A program made the position numbers and the translations under genes. Shown here one piece after another: positions 17,243 through 26,786 of a DNA stretch of 64,000 nucleotides. How positions within the stretch are numbered: the stretch's first letter is position 1; each line of letters starts with the position of its first letter. Below the pieces are notes generated by a model, which saw only the letters and a list, made by a program, of their open reading frames with translations, ran no database searches and was not told where the DNA came from. Origin of the DNA: Pedobacter arcticus A12 (lineage in GTDB: Bacteria > Bacteroidota > Bacteroidia > Sphingobacteriales > Sphingobacteriaceae); contig NZ_JH947128.1 of the NCBI RefSeq assembly GCF_000302595.1, positions 248,001-312,000 on the forward strand, in the 5' to 3' direction.

Positions 17243-19477
17243 TTATTTTATTTCAACGATATCCTTTGTACCTTTCACAATCAACTTTAATCTTCCTTTA
17301 GTTGTTAAACCAGTTCCAGAAATTTCATTTCCTGATGCTTTTTGAGCAATGAAAGATAGTTTCAAGCCATCAATTGTTGTTAATTTTCCTCCAATCCCAC
17401 CATTTACAACTACAGATTCTACTACATTAGCGGCTATCGACCCTTTACTTCCCGCAATGATAAAATAAGCTTGCGCTGTAGCTCCAGCAATCTTTTGACT
17501 AACTACTCCCGTCGGTAACGGTAGATTTTTCTGACTAGTGACATCAAAAATCCAACCTCTTCGGAATGGTTCATTTTGAGCACTTATTACAGCTGTACCT
17601 AAATTTACACCACCTTTAGCGAAAGGCAAGATATGGAGATCGGAATTCTGACCCTTCACAATCAAAGAGCTACCTACTTTCTGAACTTGTTTTTGGCTTT
17701 GAAATAAAGCTTCATACAAATGGCTATTGCTGTCTTTTGGTTCTATCCAATCTAATATCAGCCATATCCCTGGCTTGATAAATAAGATATCTCTTTGGTG
17801 CGATATTTCCAATAGAGGTTCTGGGTTTTGTATGTGCAGATACTTATAGTCCGCATATCCATTATTGTAAACTGCACTTAAAAAGTCATACTTATCATTA
17901 CTGACCCACAAAGCATCATTAGGCTTTTTATTTTCATATAAATGTCTGTTTCCATATCGATATTGACTTAGCCCATCGGGGCTAAGCGTATTGTGGGCTA
18001 CTGATGAAAGGTAATACTTTCGCCAAATATCTTTCGAGTTGTAGGTGTAAAAGCCCGGATCTACAAGGAAAAGTTCACCATTTGCAAACAGCTCAAAGCT
18101 CAGTTTATCCTCATGCTGATGCGCCAGACCATAGGGTCCCGCCTTTATCGCCATGTAGTTATCTTCTTTATTCCATCCGGAGCGCATTATATAATAACCT
18201 GCCCAGTCGAAAGACACAGAGGTATAATCAGGTTTTACGCCCTTAGCCCTATCGGTTCCAAACCACTGAAGTATATTCTGGTCACCTGTCAGAGTAGCGA
18301 TGCTGTTTACCTGTCTACGTATTGTTTGTTTATTATCTTGCGTCTGCACCATTTCGTTAAATGCAGGTATTGTACCGTCGGGTCTAGAAAAATCGACAAG
18401 AAATTTTGCCATCGCCTTCAATTTTTCCGTAAATTCAGGTAGTGGTTTTGTACCAGATTTCTCCGAAACAGTCATAAACTTTGCAAAAGTGGCCATTACT
18501 CCTTGATGGTATCTCGGACAGAGCTCTTTCTCAACCCCATCTGGATAAACCACATAATTCATTTGATCCAAACCTCTCTTTAAAGCCCAGTTTGCCCACT
18601 CCTTCGTTTTTTTAAATTCCGGTAGCGATACTGAAACCTTTTGAAGCACTTCAGCATCAGCAACACCCATATTGTGATAGGTTAGATAGGGATACTTCTC
18701 CATCCGCAAAAGATGATTATAGATGCCCTGCATGATAACTACAAAGTCTTCGCTTTTCAAATTTGGTGAATCAATTATGGAAAAAAGAGAATAAACGGTA
18801 GTGCTGATTCTAGATGAAACAGACAACTTGCTATACATCAAACGGTCAAACTCGGATGGTATAATATTATCTTCGTTTTTCTCTTTAAGTGGTACCGGAA
18901 ATTTTTCAATAAAATCACGCATCAAATAAACAAGTTCTATTGCAAAGCGTTCGTCTGTGGTAGAAGCGTATGCACCCGCTAAAATTGGCAAGCCTCTAAA
19001 CCGAACTGTATTTACCACCCATTCGGGATTTAGCGGAACACCATTTTTCCCAGTTGGATTGTATAGCCAATCGAAATCTTCGTTAAAAGTGTGTTTAACA
19101 CCTTGAAAAAAGTATGTTCTTTGGAGCAAATTTTCAGAAAGCTCTCTTGCATCCTTACTTTGTGGACGATTAGAAATATTAAAAATATCTGTAGCTAAAG
19201 TTTTATGCTTTTTATAATACTTTAGCAATTCAACACCAGCTTGTTTATAGTTTTTTGTATCAACTGCCTTTTTCACATGCCTAAGATCGGATATCGTATA
19301 ATCGATACTGTTGTAAAAATCTTCAAGGGAGGTAGAAAAAATTGGATAATTATATACAGGCTTTGCTTCAGAAGTATGTATTTTTATTGCTGTACGCCCA
19401 GTCACCTGGGTTAACGTTAAGCATGAAACAGCAATTGCCATTAGCAGGATAAATCCTAGTTTTGTTGATTTAGTCAT
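17243..19477 (-). CDS. heparinase II/III-family polysaccharide lyase
   Basis: A 744-residue secreted lyase with a signal peptide (1-27), an alpha/alpha toroid N-terminal domain (about 50-400) and the heparinase II/III beta-sandwich (about 415-700). Catalytic-type residues seen are N269 in YHNMG, Y323/H324 in PRYHQG and H453 in AHQHEDK. It would cleave a uronic-acid linkage by beta-elimination. The set resembles PL12/PL15/PL17/PL21 lyases. I cannot place it in one family, so heparosan, hyaluronan or alginate-like substrates all remain open. It is the last gene of PUL 2 and lies 77 bases after the SGNH gene. Confidence 0.85.
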   Translation of the reverse strand: MTKSTKLGFILLMAIAVSCLTLTQVTGRTAIKIHTSEAKPVYNYPIFSTSLEDFYNSIDYTISDLRHVKKAVDTKNYKQAGVELLKYYKKHKTLATDIFNISNRPQSKDARELSENLLQRTYFFQGVKHTFNEDFDWLYNPTGKNGVPLNPEWVVNTVRFRGLPILAGAYASTTDERFAIELVYLMRDFIEKFPVPLKEKNEDNIIPSEFDRLMYSKLSVSSRISTTVYSLFSIIDSPNLKSEDFVVIMQGIYNHLLRMEKYPYLTYHNMGVADAEVLQKVSVSLPEFKKTKEWANWALKRGLDQMNYVVYPDGVEKELCPRYHQGVMATFAKFMTVSEKSGTKPLPEFTEKLKAMAKFLVDFSRPDGTIPAFNEMVQTQDNKQTIRRQVNSIATLTGDQNILQWFGTDRAKGVKPDYTSVSFDWAGYYIMRSGWNKEDNYMAIKAGPYGLAHQHEDKLSFELFANGELFLVDPGFYTYNSKDIWRKYYLSSVAHNTLSPDGLSQYRYGNRHLYENKKPNDALWVSNDKYDFLSAVYNNGYADYKYLHIQNPEPLLEISHQRDILFIKPGIWLILDWIEPKDSNSHLYEALFQSQKQVQKVGSSLIVKGQNSDLHILPFAKGGVNLGTAVISAQNEPFRRGWIFDVTSQKNLPLPTGVVSQKIAGATAQAYFIIAGSKGSIAANVVESVVVNGGIGGKLTTIDGLKLSFIAQKASGNEISGTGLTTKGRLKLIVKGTKDIVEIK

Positions 19478-19554
19478 TGATGATGAAGAAAAATTATCTC
19501 TAATTCAGCTTTTGTTATTAATTACGCATTAATGCTGATGAAAACTAGTGAGCT

Positions 19555-20667
19555 TTATTTAAGCAACGGTTTAAGTAGCTTCTCAAATGCATTCGCATAT
19601 TTTAACATCCCCATATCTGTGGGATGGGTTCCATCAACGGAATCATTCATATCAAACCCTATATCAGCATAGGTTAAATAATACACATTTTTAACTCCTT
19701 TTGATTTCAACTCTTTATAACTGTCCTGTAATTCTTTGTTCATAGCGGCTAATCCCCTCGCTCTTGCAGAAGTAAACCTACCTTCCGTATAGTGCGGCTG
19801 TTCAACCACTACAATTGGCGTATTGGGATGCTTTGCCCTAAGCGTGATTACAGCGTCTGTATGTTTTGATTTAATATTTTTAATATCAGCACCCATATTT
19901 GCCACACAGTCTATTATGAATATTTTTGCATCCTTTTCTGCCATTAAATCAATAATTTCCTTCTCTAACTTTCCGTTACCAGAAAATCCTAAGTTTACAA
20001 CGGGCGTGTGCAGTTTACGAGAAAGTATATTAGTCCACGCCATGCCTGGCCTTGATGCACAGCCGCCTTGTGTAATGGAAGTACCGTAAGTGATAATAGG
20101 CTTCTCGTCCGTGACTGGGATAAATTTGAATCCACTTCCTTCAGGCACACCAATTTCCAACCATTTTACCCCATTATACAATGGTAGAAACAAGTGAAAT
20201 TTCCTGCCTGATTTATATTGATCTTTATCTAAATCAAGACTTGCATAGCTATAAGTTATCGTATCTTTAAAGTCAGCCTTTCCATTTGCCCAAGCCCAAG
20301 ACCCGTCTTTATTTTCGGCGAACAAATCTACCCCAGACACACCCGTAGCTGGGAAATGGTTCATTGCATATTTTTTTTTAGTGGTCACGTACCGGATAAT
20401 TATTTGTTCGGCAGTTGTATTGAAAACTAATTCCAACCCTGCGGCAGTGCGAGATAAGTTCCAAACTTCTGGTCTCACCGTATTTTCCATCTTGCTTGGC
20501 AACCTATCATAAAATGATTTTATTTCTTTGTCGCTCCAACCTTGATTATGCACTGTTGGATATTTCTCGGTAGCAGGATTATGCCACTTTATCTCCGTTT
20601 TTTGGGCTATAGCATTACTAACTAAAAATAGCATTGCTAATAGCAATTGCAGGCTGAACTTATTCAT
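19555..20667 (-). CDS. SGNH/GDSL hydrolase with GxDLY domain
   Basis: A 370-residue secreted esterase: signal peptide (1-21), a jelly-roll GxDLY domain (about 25-180, with GVSGVDLFA near 109) and an SGNH domain (about 188-370) whose nucleophile is S197 in YGTSITQGG. The late DGTHP motif supplies Asp and His. Family members de-acylate cell-surface or plant carbohydrates. Beside two lyases it probably removes O-acetyl groups that block lyase access. A possible weak LacI operator (20775-20792) lies about 110 bases upstream. Confidence 0.82.
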   Translation of the reverse strand: MNKFSLQLLLAMLFLVSNAIAQKTEIKWHNPATEKYPTVHNQGWSDKEIKSFYDRLPSKMENTVRPEVWNLSRTAAGLELVFNTTAEQIIIRYVTTKKKYAMNHFPATGVSGVDLFAENKDGSWAWANGKADFKDTITYSYASLDLDKDQYKSGRKFHLFLPLYNGVKWLEIGVPEGSGFKFIPVTDEKPIITYGTSITQGGCASRPGMAWTNILSRKLHTPVVNLGFSGNGKLEKEIIDLMAEKDAKIFIIDCVANMGADIKNIKSKHTDAVITLRAKHPNTPIVVVEQPHYTEGRFTSARARGLAAMNKELQDSYKELKSKGVKNVYYLTYADIGFDMNDSVDGTHPTDMGMLKYANAFEKLLKPLLK

Positions 20668-20774
20668 TCGTTGATTTAATTTACAAATAATATACTACAT
20701 TTTATTCTTCTGTTCTACGATAGCATTGAGAGATATACTTTCCTTAAAATTTCTTCTCCTTTAAGAAAATTATA

Positions 20775-20792
20775 GCGTTACCCTAAAAGAGA
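20775..20792 (-). promoter_or_regulatory. possible weak LacI operator (site G)
   Basis: On the minus strand the segment reads TTTTAGGGTAACGCTATA. It shares the TTTAGGGTA and CGCTA parts of the better sites at 28909 and 57501 but lacks a full second half. It lies upstream of the SGNH gene. Confidence 0.3.
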
Positions 20793-20824
20793 AACACTAT
20801 AAATATCTTGAGCTAAAAAGACAG

Positions 20825-22303
20825 TTAGTCCTCAGCAATAAATTTCACAGTTTGAGAGCGGTTTCCAACAACTAAATGGACTAAGTAAACTCCAGACTTA
20901 AGATTAAGATTTCCTAAATCAACTTTTGTATAGCCTGCGCCCAATTCCGCGGGTATGGTACGCAAAATATCGCCTAAAATATTCGCTACTTTTACGCTTC
21001 CACGGCCGGCTGTGGCTGAATGAATGGAGGCTACCAGATTATTTGTCTCTTTATAAACAACAAATCCGTCTTTTACCAAGTCGGTAGTTACGGCCCGCAC
21101 TTCAGATTCAGTAGAAGTACCATTAAAATCAACTTGTCTTAATTGATAATAGTTAGTGCCAGAAGCAGGCTTATAGTCTGTATAGGAGTAATTTTTAACA
21201 TCGTTAGAATTACCCGCCCCAGAAACCTGTTCAATTGTTTGGAATTCTTTCCCTGTAGACGAACGCAAGATATCGAAATGAGCGTTGTTTTTCTCTGATG
21301 CCGTAGTCCAGTTCAGTTTCACTGCATCGTTCTGTTTTTTTGCTGTGAAGGAACTTAAAACAATCGGTAAGGTAGTTACCGCATAATCGAAGCGGATATT
21401 GCTAAAAGTTACAGTGGATGTTGGCGTAGTAGCATCCCCACTTAAATGACTGAATCCAAAAGCATTGATTACTTTGTTTACTGGAACTTCCGTTTTACCG
21501 CCTATGGCTGCTGGAAAATTTACAGCTCCTGCAACATCTAGTTGCACTCCGTCAATCCAAACATGGTATGCCTTGGAAGGGATAGTTATTGTATTGGTTC
21601 CATAAGTATACTCTTGTTCTGCAACAGAATTATTCATAAAAACCTCCAGTTCGTGATTTCTACCTAAAACAAATGCATCGCTTTTAACATCCGGGTATGT
21701 TGTACCTGTTGTACCACTACCTGTTGGATTGTTTCTTCCTATCAGTTTGATACCTGTTGCACCATACAATATTCCCAATGCAGCAAAAATATCTGCATTT
21801 GTACCACTAGACAAATTACTATTACTTGTAAAGACCCCCGATGAAGTAAACCCATCGGTATTTCCCAGCATTAAACGTATCAAACCCTTTGTTCCAGAAT
21901 CACCAAACTTTAAGGTTGTCGAAAATCTGGATATTTCTGTGGCACCTGCAGCATCAATAAGAGATAATTTATTGGGCCCACCATTTGCAATCAACACTTC
22001 TAGACCAGTTGGATTTGGAAAAGGGACAAGTTTATAACCGCCATTGAATTCCGCAGCACCAGAGTACCGCAAGTACGCTGTACCCGAAGATGGCGCTGGC
22101 ATCCAACCCAGTGACGCTGTTGTTACGGTTTCTTTATATCCATCCGTAGGTATTGGCTCCAAAGAAGCAGGTTGTCCTGGTGCCCTATTTCCACTAAAGT
22201 CGTATACATAATTAGTTCCAGCGTTTTCCCAATTTACAAACTGAGAATGTGCTTGTATAGCGCCCATCGTGAACGCTACCGCAAGTAGTAGTGTTTTTTT
22301 CAT
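20825..22303 (-). CDS. secreted protein with an unnamed 'YD' module, Fn3-like domain and T9SS sorting domain
   Basis: I do not recognise a named family. The 492-residue protein has a signal peptide (1-20), a module of about 280 residues starting with the YDFSG motif (34-38), an Fn3-like domain (about 310-400, with LNWTTASEKNN) and a type-A C-terminal sorting domain (about 415-492). The module shares motifs such as LEVFMNN (219-225) and HVWIDG with the 541-residue protein at 26787-28412 and with the C-terminal part of the PL8 lyase encoded between them. The absence of obvious catalytic motifs and the lyase context suggest a carbohydrate-binding, surface-attached protein. That function is inference. 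Confidence 0.75.
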   Translation of the reverse strand: MKKTLLLAVAFTMGAIQAHSQFVNWENAGTNYVYDFSGNRAPGQPASLEPIPTDGYKETVTTASLGWMPAPSSGTAYLRYSGAAEFNGGYKLVPFPNPTGLEVLIANGGPNKLSLIDAAGATEISRFSTTLKFGDSGTKGLIRLMLGNTDGFTSSGVFTSNSNLSSGTNADIFAALGILYGATGIKLIGRNNPTGSGTTGTTYPDVKSDAFVLGRNHELEVFMNNSVAEQEYTYGTNTITIPSKAYHVWIDGVQLDVAGAVNFPAAIGGKTEVPVNKVINAFGFSHLSGDATTPTSTVTFSNIRFDYAVTTLPIVLSSFTAKKQNDAVKLNWTTASEKNNAHFDILRSSTGKEFQTIEQVSGAGNSNDVKNYSYTDYKPASGTNYYQLRQVDFNGTSTESEVRAVTTDLVKDGFVVYKETNNLVASIHSATAGRGSVKVANILGDILRTIPAELGAGYTKVDLGNLNLKSGVYLVHLVVGNRSQTVKFIAED

Positions 22304-22338
22304 AATTATTGTTTTTAGTTATCGTATGATTATTAAAA

Positions 22339-25300
22339 CTATTTTTTGATAAATGTTCCCTTTTCGTAAAGAGAAGTCCCATTTACCGTAGTTATATAAA
22401 CCGCTGGTGCTAAATAGCTAGCATCTAAAGTCAAAATATTATAACCTGTTTTCACAAACGTAGACCTACTCTGGACTACTTTACCATCTATGCTTACTAT
22501 TCTTATTTCTGCTTGGGTATCAAATTTCGAATAGAACCTCAACTCCATTTTATCACTCACGGGGTTAGGCATTATACTGAAGGGTTCACTTTTGAGTGGT
22601 AACTTTATTGCTACCACATCGCTTTCATAACTCTGTGTTCCATCCTTATCCACTGCAATCATTTTATAATAAATATGAGGTTGATTGGTAGAGAACTGCG
22701 CATCTGTAAAAGTGTATTGAACCTTTTTTTCAGAATCACCTGTAGCATTAACACTCCCTATAAGGTTATAATTTTGTCCGTCGGTACTGCTATAAATTTT
22801 AAATAAGTCAACGTTCTTTTCAAATACTGTAGACCATTTTAGTAAAACATCTCCTTGTGAGTAATCACCGGTAAAAGAGGTGATGGTAAGTGGAAGTAGT
22901 GTAGGTTTTACATACTGCAACTGAATGTTACTTAAGGTAAGTTGGGCAGCATTACTTGTAGGCAAAGTACTAGCATTACCTGTAAAAAGGAAAGCACTCA
23001 ACTCCTTTTTACGTTCCAATTCGCTTGCTGCAAATACACCTAATTTAATCCCATCCACCCAAAAATCAAGCATTCCGGCATCTACTGTGTAGGTTTTTGA
23101 ACCGCGTACATAGTCTTGTGAAGCATCGTGGTTGTTAGCGTAAACTTCTACATCGTATGTTCCTCCTTTAACAAAAGGTGCATTATTTAAAATTGGATAG
23201 GAAATACTCGACCCTGATCTTTGCCGATAGGAGAAAACTAGTTCATTGGCTGTACCAATTGTCCATTTAAGTGCTGTAAATACCTCTGCTCTTTCTGTAT
23301 TTGGTAAACCGGAGCCATCATTGAATCTATTAACATTATCACTACTCTCCAAGTGATTTCCCATCGCCATTACCCAAGTACCGTTGGTGGGCTCGGTATT
23401 AAAGGTCATCCTAAAAAACAAAGCTGTCACTGCCGATGCATCTGTTCCATAAACAGAAAACTTACCAATGGTTCCTGCGGAGGAAGCGGTTATTTTGAGC
23501 GCCGCTGTTTCTCCAGTTCCTTCCAAGTCAAAACTAGGGGCACCGCTTGCACTACCTACACGGGCCATTCCCTTAGTAGGATAAGGCAGAAAGCCTGGAT
23601 TAGCACTGGTAGATATGGATACTCCTGTTGACCAATTGCTACCTTGGTTTCCTGTACCTGCACCCAAATCATAGTTTAAACTATCACTTTCTAAAACCCA
23701 TTTGCCAGGTTCGTGTAAAACAGCTTCACGTACCAATTTGATGGTGTTTGAGAAGCCATGCTCTAAAACAAATGTAGCAGTCAGCTCATCTCCATTTTTG
23801 GTAATACTGGCGTTATTGGTATTCTCATCAATATCCCATCCACCCTTTAAGGTTATACTTACAGTGCTAGGTCTCGCTAGCCAGTAGTAATCCCAAGACG
23901 TTTTATTCTCTGTATTTAAATCGGGTATATTGATTGTTACAATAAGAGAGTCTATTAATTTATTGGAGCTTAATGCTTCTCTAGCACCCACTAATGCTTT
24001 ATTGGAAATACTTTTTATGTAGCCGATATTTACGTCCGTTTTTGGGTCGAAAAACACGTAAGAAGTTAGCTTTTTAGGAAGATACTTCACAACGTGTGCA
24101 GTATTACTTTGTTCCAGTATTTCATAAACAACACCAGAGTCAATTTGCGAAATCACTGCTTGCATAGCAGAAGGAGTAACATCAGGTACTACTACATAGG
24201 CATATTTGCCATCCGACGGTTTTGTCCCGTGACTAATCCATGCTTTGCTTGCATTTGCTGTCGCTGTTACCGTTTCATCATCTGATGATTCTAAAGGAGT
24301 AGATTGCGACCCTCTGAATACGCTGATGTCTCCATTTCCTTTTGGGATATAAAAACCTGTTTTTTGAGCAGTTAATAACCAAGCACTTGCTGATGCTGTA
24401 GAAATAGTGGTGTTAAGTGCCCCAGAAACTGGCGTAGTGGAGTTAACGTAAATTGCGGGATTGGAGCCAGTTGTTACTGCTTGAAAAAGGTTGGTAGCTA
24501 CGTCTCCAAGTGCATTGCTGGTAGTAATGTTAGTTCCCAAACACAGCATGATATCGTCAAATGCGAAAACCGACTTCTTAAACGTTAAATCACTTGATGT
24601 ATAATAGGTCTTAGCATCTTGCGAGAAATCTAAAGCAAAAATACCTTGATCTCCTAAAGACAACCCTCCAGCGAAACTGTTTTTCTGGAATTCAGTTGAA
24701 GTTGGCTTTAAAGCAAGTAAACCTGTATAAGTAGGAAAATGTACGGTAGTAGTACCGGGCATCATATTCCAGTCCCATCCATTACCATACAGAATATAAC
24801 CGCTGGAACTAAGGTTCCCTCCGTATAATATCTCTAAAGAACCATAACTCTGGTATCGTCCCCAGCGGTTATCTCCAGCATTGATCTCTGAACCGAATAA
24901 TTTATCGGTTGACCCTCGCATCACAGCTACATAGTTTCCTTTTCTTTTAACTGCCATGGGACCATAAGCATAGGGATAGAAACCATCATAATTTACCGCA
25001 GGAGCCGAATAAGCATTTGTGCCAGTTAAATTGTTGTAAAATGAAGCTAAAGCGGGATCAATTGGTTCCCCCATAATGTCCCCACCTATTTCTATCAGTG
25101 ATTTTAATTGGGTCAACTTCACCGATACAGAACTTTGGAAAGGGGTTCTGCCAGACTCTGCATGAGCAAACAAGGTACCTTTCGAAGTGCCGATAAATAG
25201 GTTTTTCATGGCGAAAACCATATTATCATAAGCTTGTTTGCTAACCTTAAAACTAGTGCCTTTTAAATTGTACACAATATTGGTCCATTCGCCCCAAGCA

Positions 25301-26634
25301 TACATATAGCTTACATGATGAGATTGGTGGTGAAAACCCATTGCATCTGGCTTTATGCCGTCTCTAGCCCCATAACTTGATTCTGTATTCCGTTCTAAGA
25401 ATCTTTTAACCGCTTTTAAATCTCTCACTGCAAGGGCATCATCTTGTTCCAAAACTGCTAACTCTGGTAAAAATTTACCTTTCAGGTATAAAAAATCCAC
25501 ATTATAACCAGGGATGTAAGTATTCTCATGTACAATACCGAACATATTTGACCATTTCAGCATTTTCATCACGTCGCTTCTCACATCCACCGGATACACA
25601 GGTAACGCATCAATAAAACCCAGAGGTAATGCTAATGGATTGGCATACGAGTTTGTTCTGAGCACACTTCTTCCGCCTTCAGCAAAACCTTGATCTAGGA
25701 GATACTTTGTAAAATCGATTAGCTTCACTTTAGCGTCTTCATCCGTATTTTGCCGATACGCTCTTGCCAAATAGCCACAATAGTTTGCTAGCCTAACAAG
25801 AGTGTCTGCATCATAGATATCGGATATTCCTCTGCCCGTAATTGTATTATCTGGATTGTAACGGATGTTGGAAAAGTTAACGTAAGCTTTGGCTTCGGCC
25901 AGATCAGTAGAAGAAACAGTAGCAAGGGTGCGAGCTAGGCGACTTCTTACAACATTCAAATCAGTTAATTCTTGGGCGGAAGGTAACGTTACCGGAATAT
26001 TAGGTACGTTTAAAAAACTTGTTAGGGCATTACCATTCTGACCATTAACTGCCTGCTGTCTAAAAAAGGGATAATCGATAGCCATGTGAGGACCTGGAAT
26101 TCGAACAGCATCATCGCCTATAAACTTTACCGAGTCTAAATAAATTGTTTTAACAGCAGTCGGATGCACTGGCTTATACGTAACGACACATTTCTTAAGT
26201 AAAAAGCCAGCAACTGTACCATTGTTTACTGCGTAGTCATAGTAATAACTACGGTGGTAATCTCTCCATCCTTTAAAGTTTAGCAGCATCTTTCCTTGCC
26301 GACGTTGAACATTATTTTGATCAAAAAATGTAAAATACAAGGTGTCGTTAGAAACTTCTTTGCTGTAAACGAAAATCTGAGCAGAACCAGTACTGGTGCT
26401 TGCAATTTCCGTTAAAGGTATATTCAAATCAATTGCCCTTAATTCATTGTTGGCAGCAGCAACCCATTTTAACGCCTTAGCACCATCTTTTAGATGCTCA
26501 TCACTGAGTGCTAATGGCGTGGCGCCACTGGTACTCCAATTGGAAGGTATGGATGAATTGAAATCAACATAACGCTGCTGTGCTGCAGCAAATCCAGTAA
26601 TAAGGCACAAGGCAACAGATAAGTATAGTTTCAT
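22339..26634 (-). CDS. PL8-family lyase, chondroitinase ABC-like, with T9SS sorting domain
   Basis: A 1431-residue secreted polysaccharide lyase: signal peptide (1-19), jelly-roll N-terminal domain like that of chondroitin ABC lyase (about 20-180), alpha/alpha toroid (about 200-560) and anti-parallel beta-sandwich domains (to about 970). Aligning DGIKPD (425-430) with the same block of chondroitinase ABC puts H436 and Y443 at the catalytic His and Tyr, and R496 in SGRTPF near the catalytic Arg. A C-terminal extension adds the YD module (about 977-1242), an Fn3-like domain and a type-A sorting domain (about 1350-1431). It cleaves hexosaminyl-uronic acid bonds of chondroitin, hyaluronan or a bacterial analogue. 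With no sulfatase nearby, an unsulfated substrate is likelier. Confidence 0.85.
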   Translation of the reverse strand: MKLYLSVALCLITGFAAAQQRYVDFNSSIPSNWSTSGATPLALSDEHLKDGAKALKWVAAANNELRAIDLNIPLTEIASTSTGSAQIFVYSKEVSNDTLYFTFFDQNNVQRRQGKMLLNFKGWRDYHRSYYYDYAVNNGTVAGFLLKKCVVTYKPVHPTAVKTIYLDSVKFIGDDAVRIPGPHMAIDYPFFRQQAVNGQNGNALTSFLNVPNIPVTLPSAQELTDLNVVRSRLARTLATVSSTDLAEAKAYVNFSNIRYNPDNTITGRGISDIYDADTLVRLANYCGYLARAYRQNTDEDAKVKLIDFTKYLLDQGFAEGGRSVLRTNSYANPLALPLGFIDALPVYPVDVRSDVMKMLKWSNMFGIVHENTYIPGYNVDFLYLKGKFLPELAVLEQDDALAVRDLKAVKRFLERNTESSYGARDGIKPDAMGFHHQSHHVSYMYAWGEWTNIVYNLKGTSFKVSKQAYDNMVFAMKNLFIGTSKGTLFAHAESGRTPFQSSVSVKLTQLKSLIEIGGDIMGEPIDPALASFYNNLTGTNAYSAPAVNYDGFYPYAYGPMAVKRKGNYVAVMRGSTDKLFGSEINAGDNRWGRYQSYGSLEILYGGNLSSSGYILYGNGWDWNMMPGTTTVHFPTYTGLLALKPTSTEFQKNSFAGGLSLGDQGIFALDFSQDAKTYYTSSDLTFKKSVFAFDDIMLCLGTNITTSNALGDVATNLFQAVTTGSNPAIYVNSTTPVSGALNTTISTASASAWLLTAQKTGFYIPKGNGDISVFRGSQSTPLESSDDETVTATANASKAWISHGTKPSDGKYAYVVVPDVTPSAMQAVISQIDSGVVYEILEQSNTAHVVKYLPKKLTSYVFFDPKTDVNIGYIKSISNKALVGAREALSSNKLIDSLIVTINIPDLNTENKTSWDYYWLARPSTVSITLKGGWDIDENTNNASITKNGDELTATFVLEHGFSNTIKLVREAVLHEPGKWVLESDSLNYDLGAGTGNQGSNWSTGVSISTSANPGFLPYPTKGMARVGSASGAPSFDLEGTGETAALKITASSAGTIGKFSVYGTDASAVTALFFRMTFNTEPTNGTWVMAMGNHLESSDNVNRFNDGSGLPNTERAEVFTALKWTIGTANELVFSYRQRSGSSISYPILNNAPFVKGGTYDVEVYANNHDASQDYVRGSKTYTVDAGMLDFWVDGIKLGVFAASELERKKELSAFLFTGNASTLPTSNAAQLTLSNIQLQYVKPTLLPLTITSFTGDYSQGDVLLKWSTVFEKNVDLFKIYSSTDGQNYNLIGSVNATGDSEKKVQYTFTDAQFSTNQPHIYYKMIAVDKDGTQSYESDVVAIKLPLKSEPFSIMPNPVSDKMELRFYSKFDTQAEIRIVSIDGKVVQSRSTFVKTGYNILTLDASYLAPAVYITTVNGTSLYEKGTFIKK

Positions 26635-26671
26635 TGCGATTCTTTAAATTTTGCCCATAGGCATGTCAAGA

Positions 26672-26690
26672 TGGTTGTATTACACAACCA
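26672..26690. promoter_or_regulatory. dyad in the PL8 gene leader
   Basis: TGGTTGT-ATTAC-ACAACCA is a perfect 7-bp inverted repeat with a 5-base centre, 37 bases before the PL8 start codon. It is unlike the LacI or GntR sites and could be the operator of another regulator or an mRNA hairpin. Confidence 0.4.
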
Positions 26691-26727
26691 GTGTAGCATC
26701 AGGTTTTTAAAACTGCGTAGGGTTAAC

Positions 26728-26757
26728 CAACAAAAGGATGTAATTTCCCTTTTGTTG
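26728..26757. terminator. hairpin between the 541-aa protein gene and the PL8 gene
   Basis: Ten-bp perfect arms (26728-26737 and 26748-26757) with a 10-base loop lie 30 bases after the stop codon of the upstream gene. The minus-strand RNA has no U-run after the stem, so it may be an mRNA-end or processing hairpin rather than a strict intrinsic terminator. Confidence 0.4.
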
Positions 26758-26786
26758 ATTTTTAAATCGGATTGATTTACTTTAAT

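Noticed and set aside
26716-26728. GGTTAACC near the PL8 gene as a further LacI site
   Set aside because: It lacks the CG-containing core and the overlapping -7 box, and it forms the foot of the hairpin at 26728-26757.
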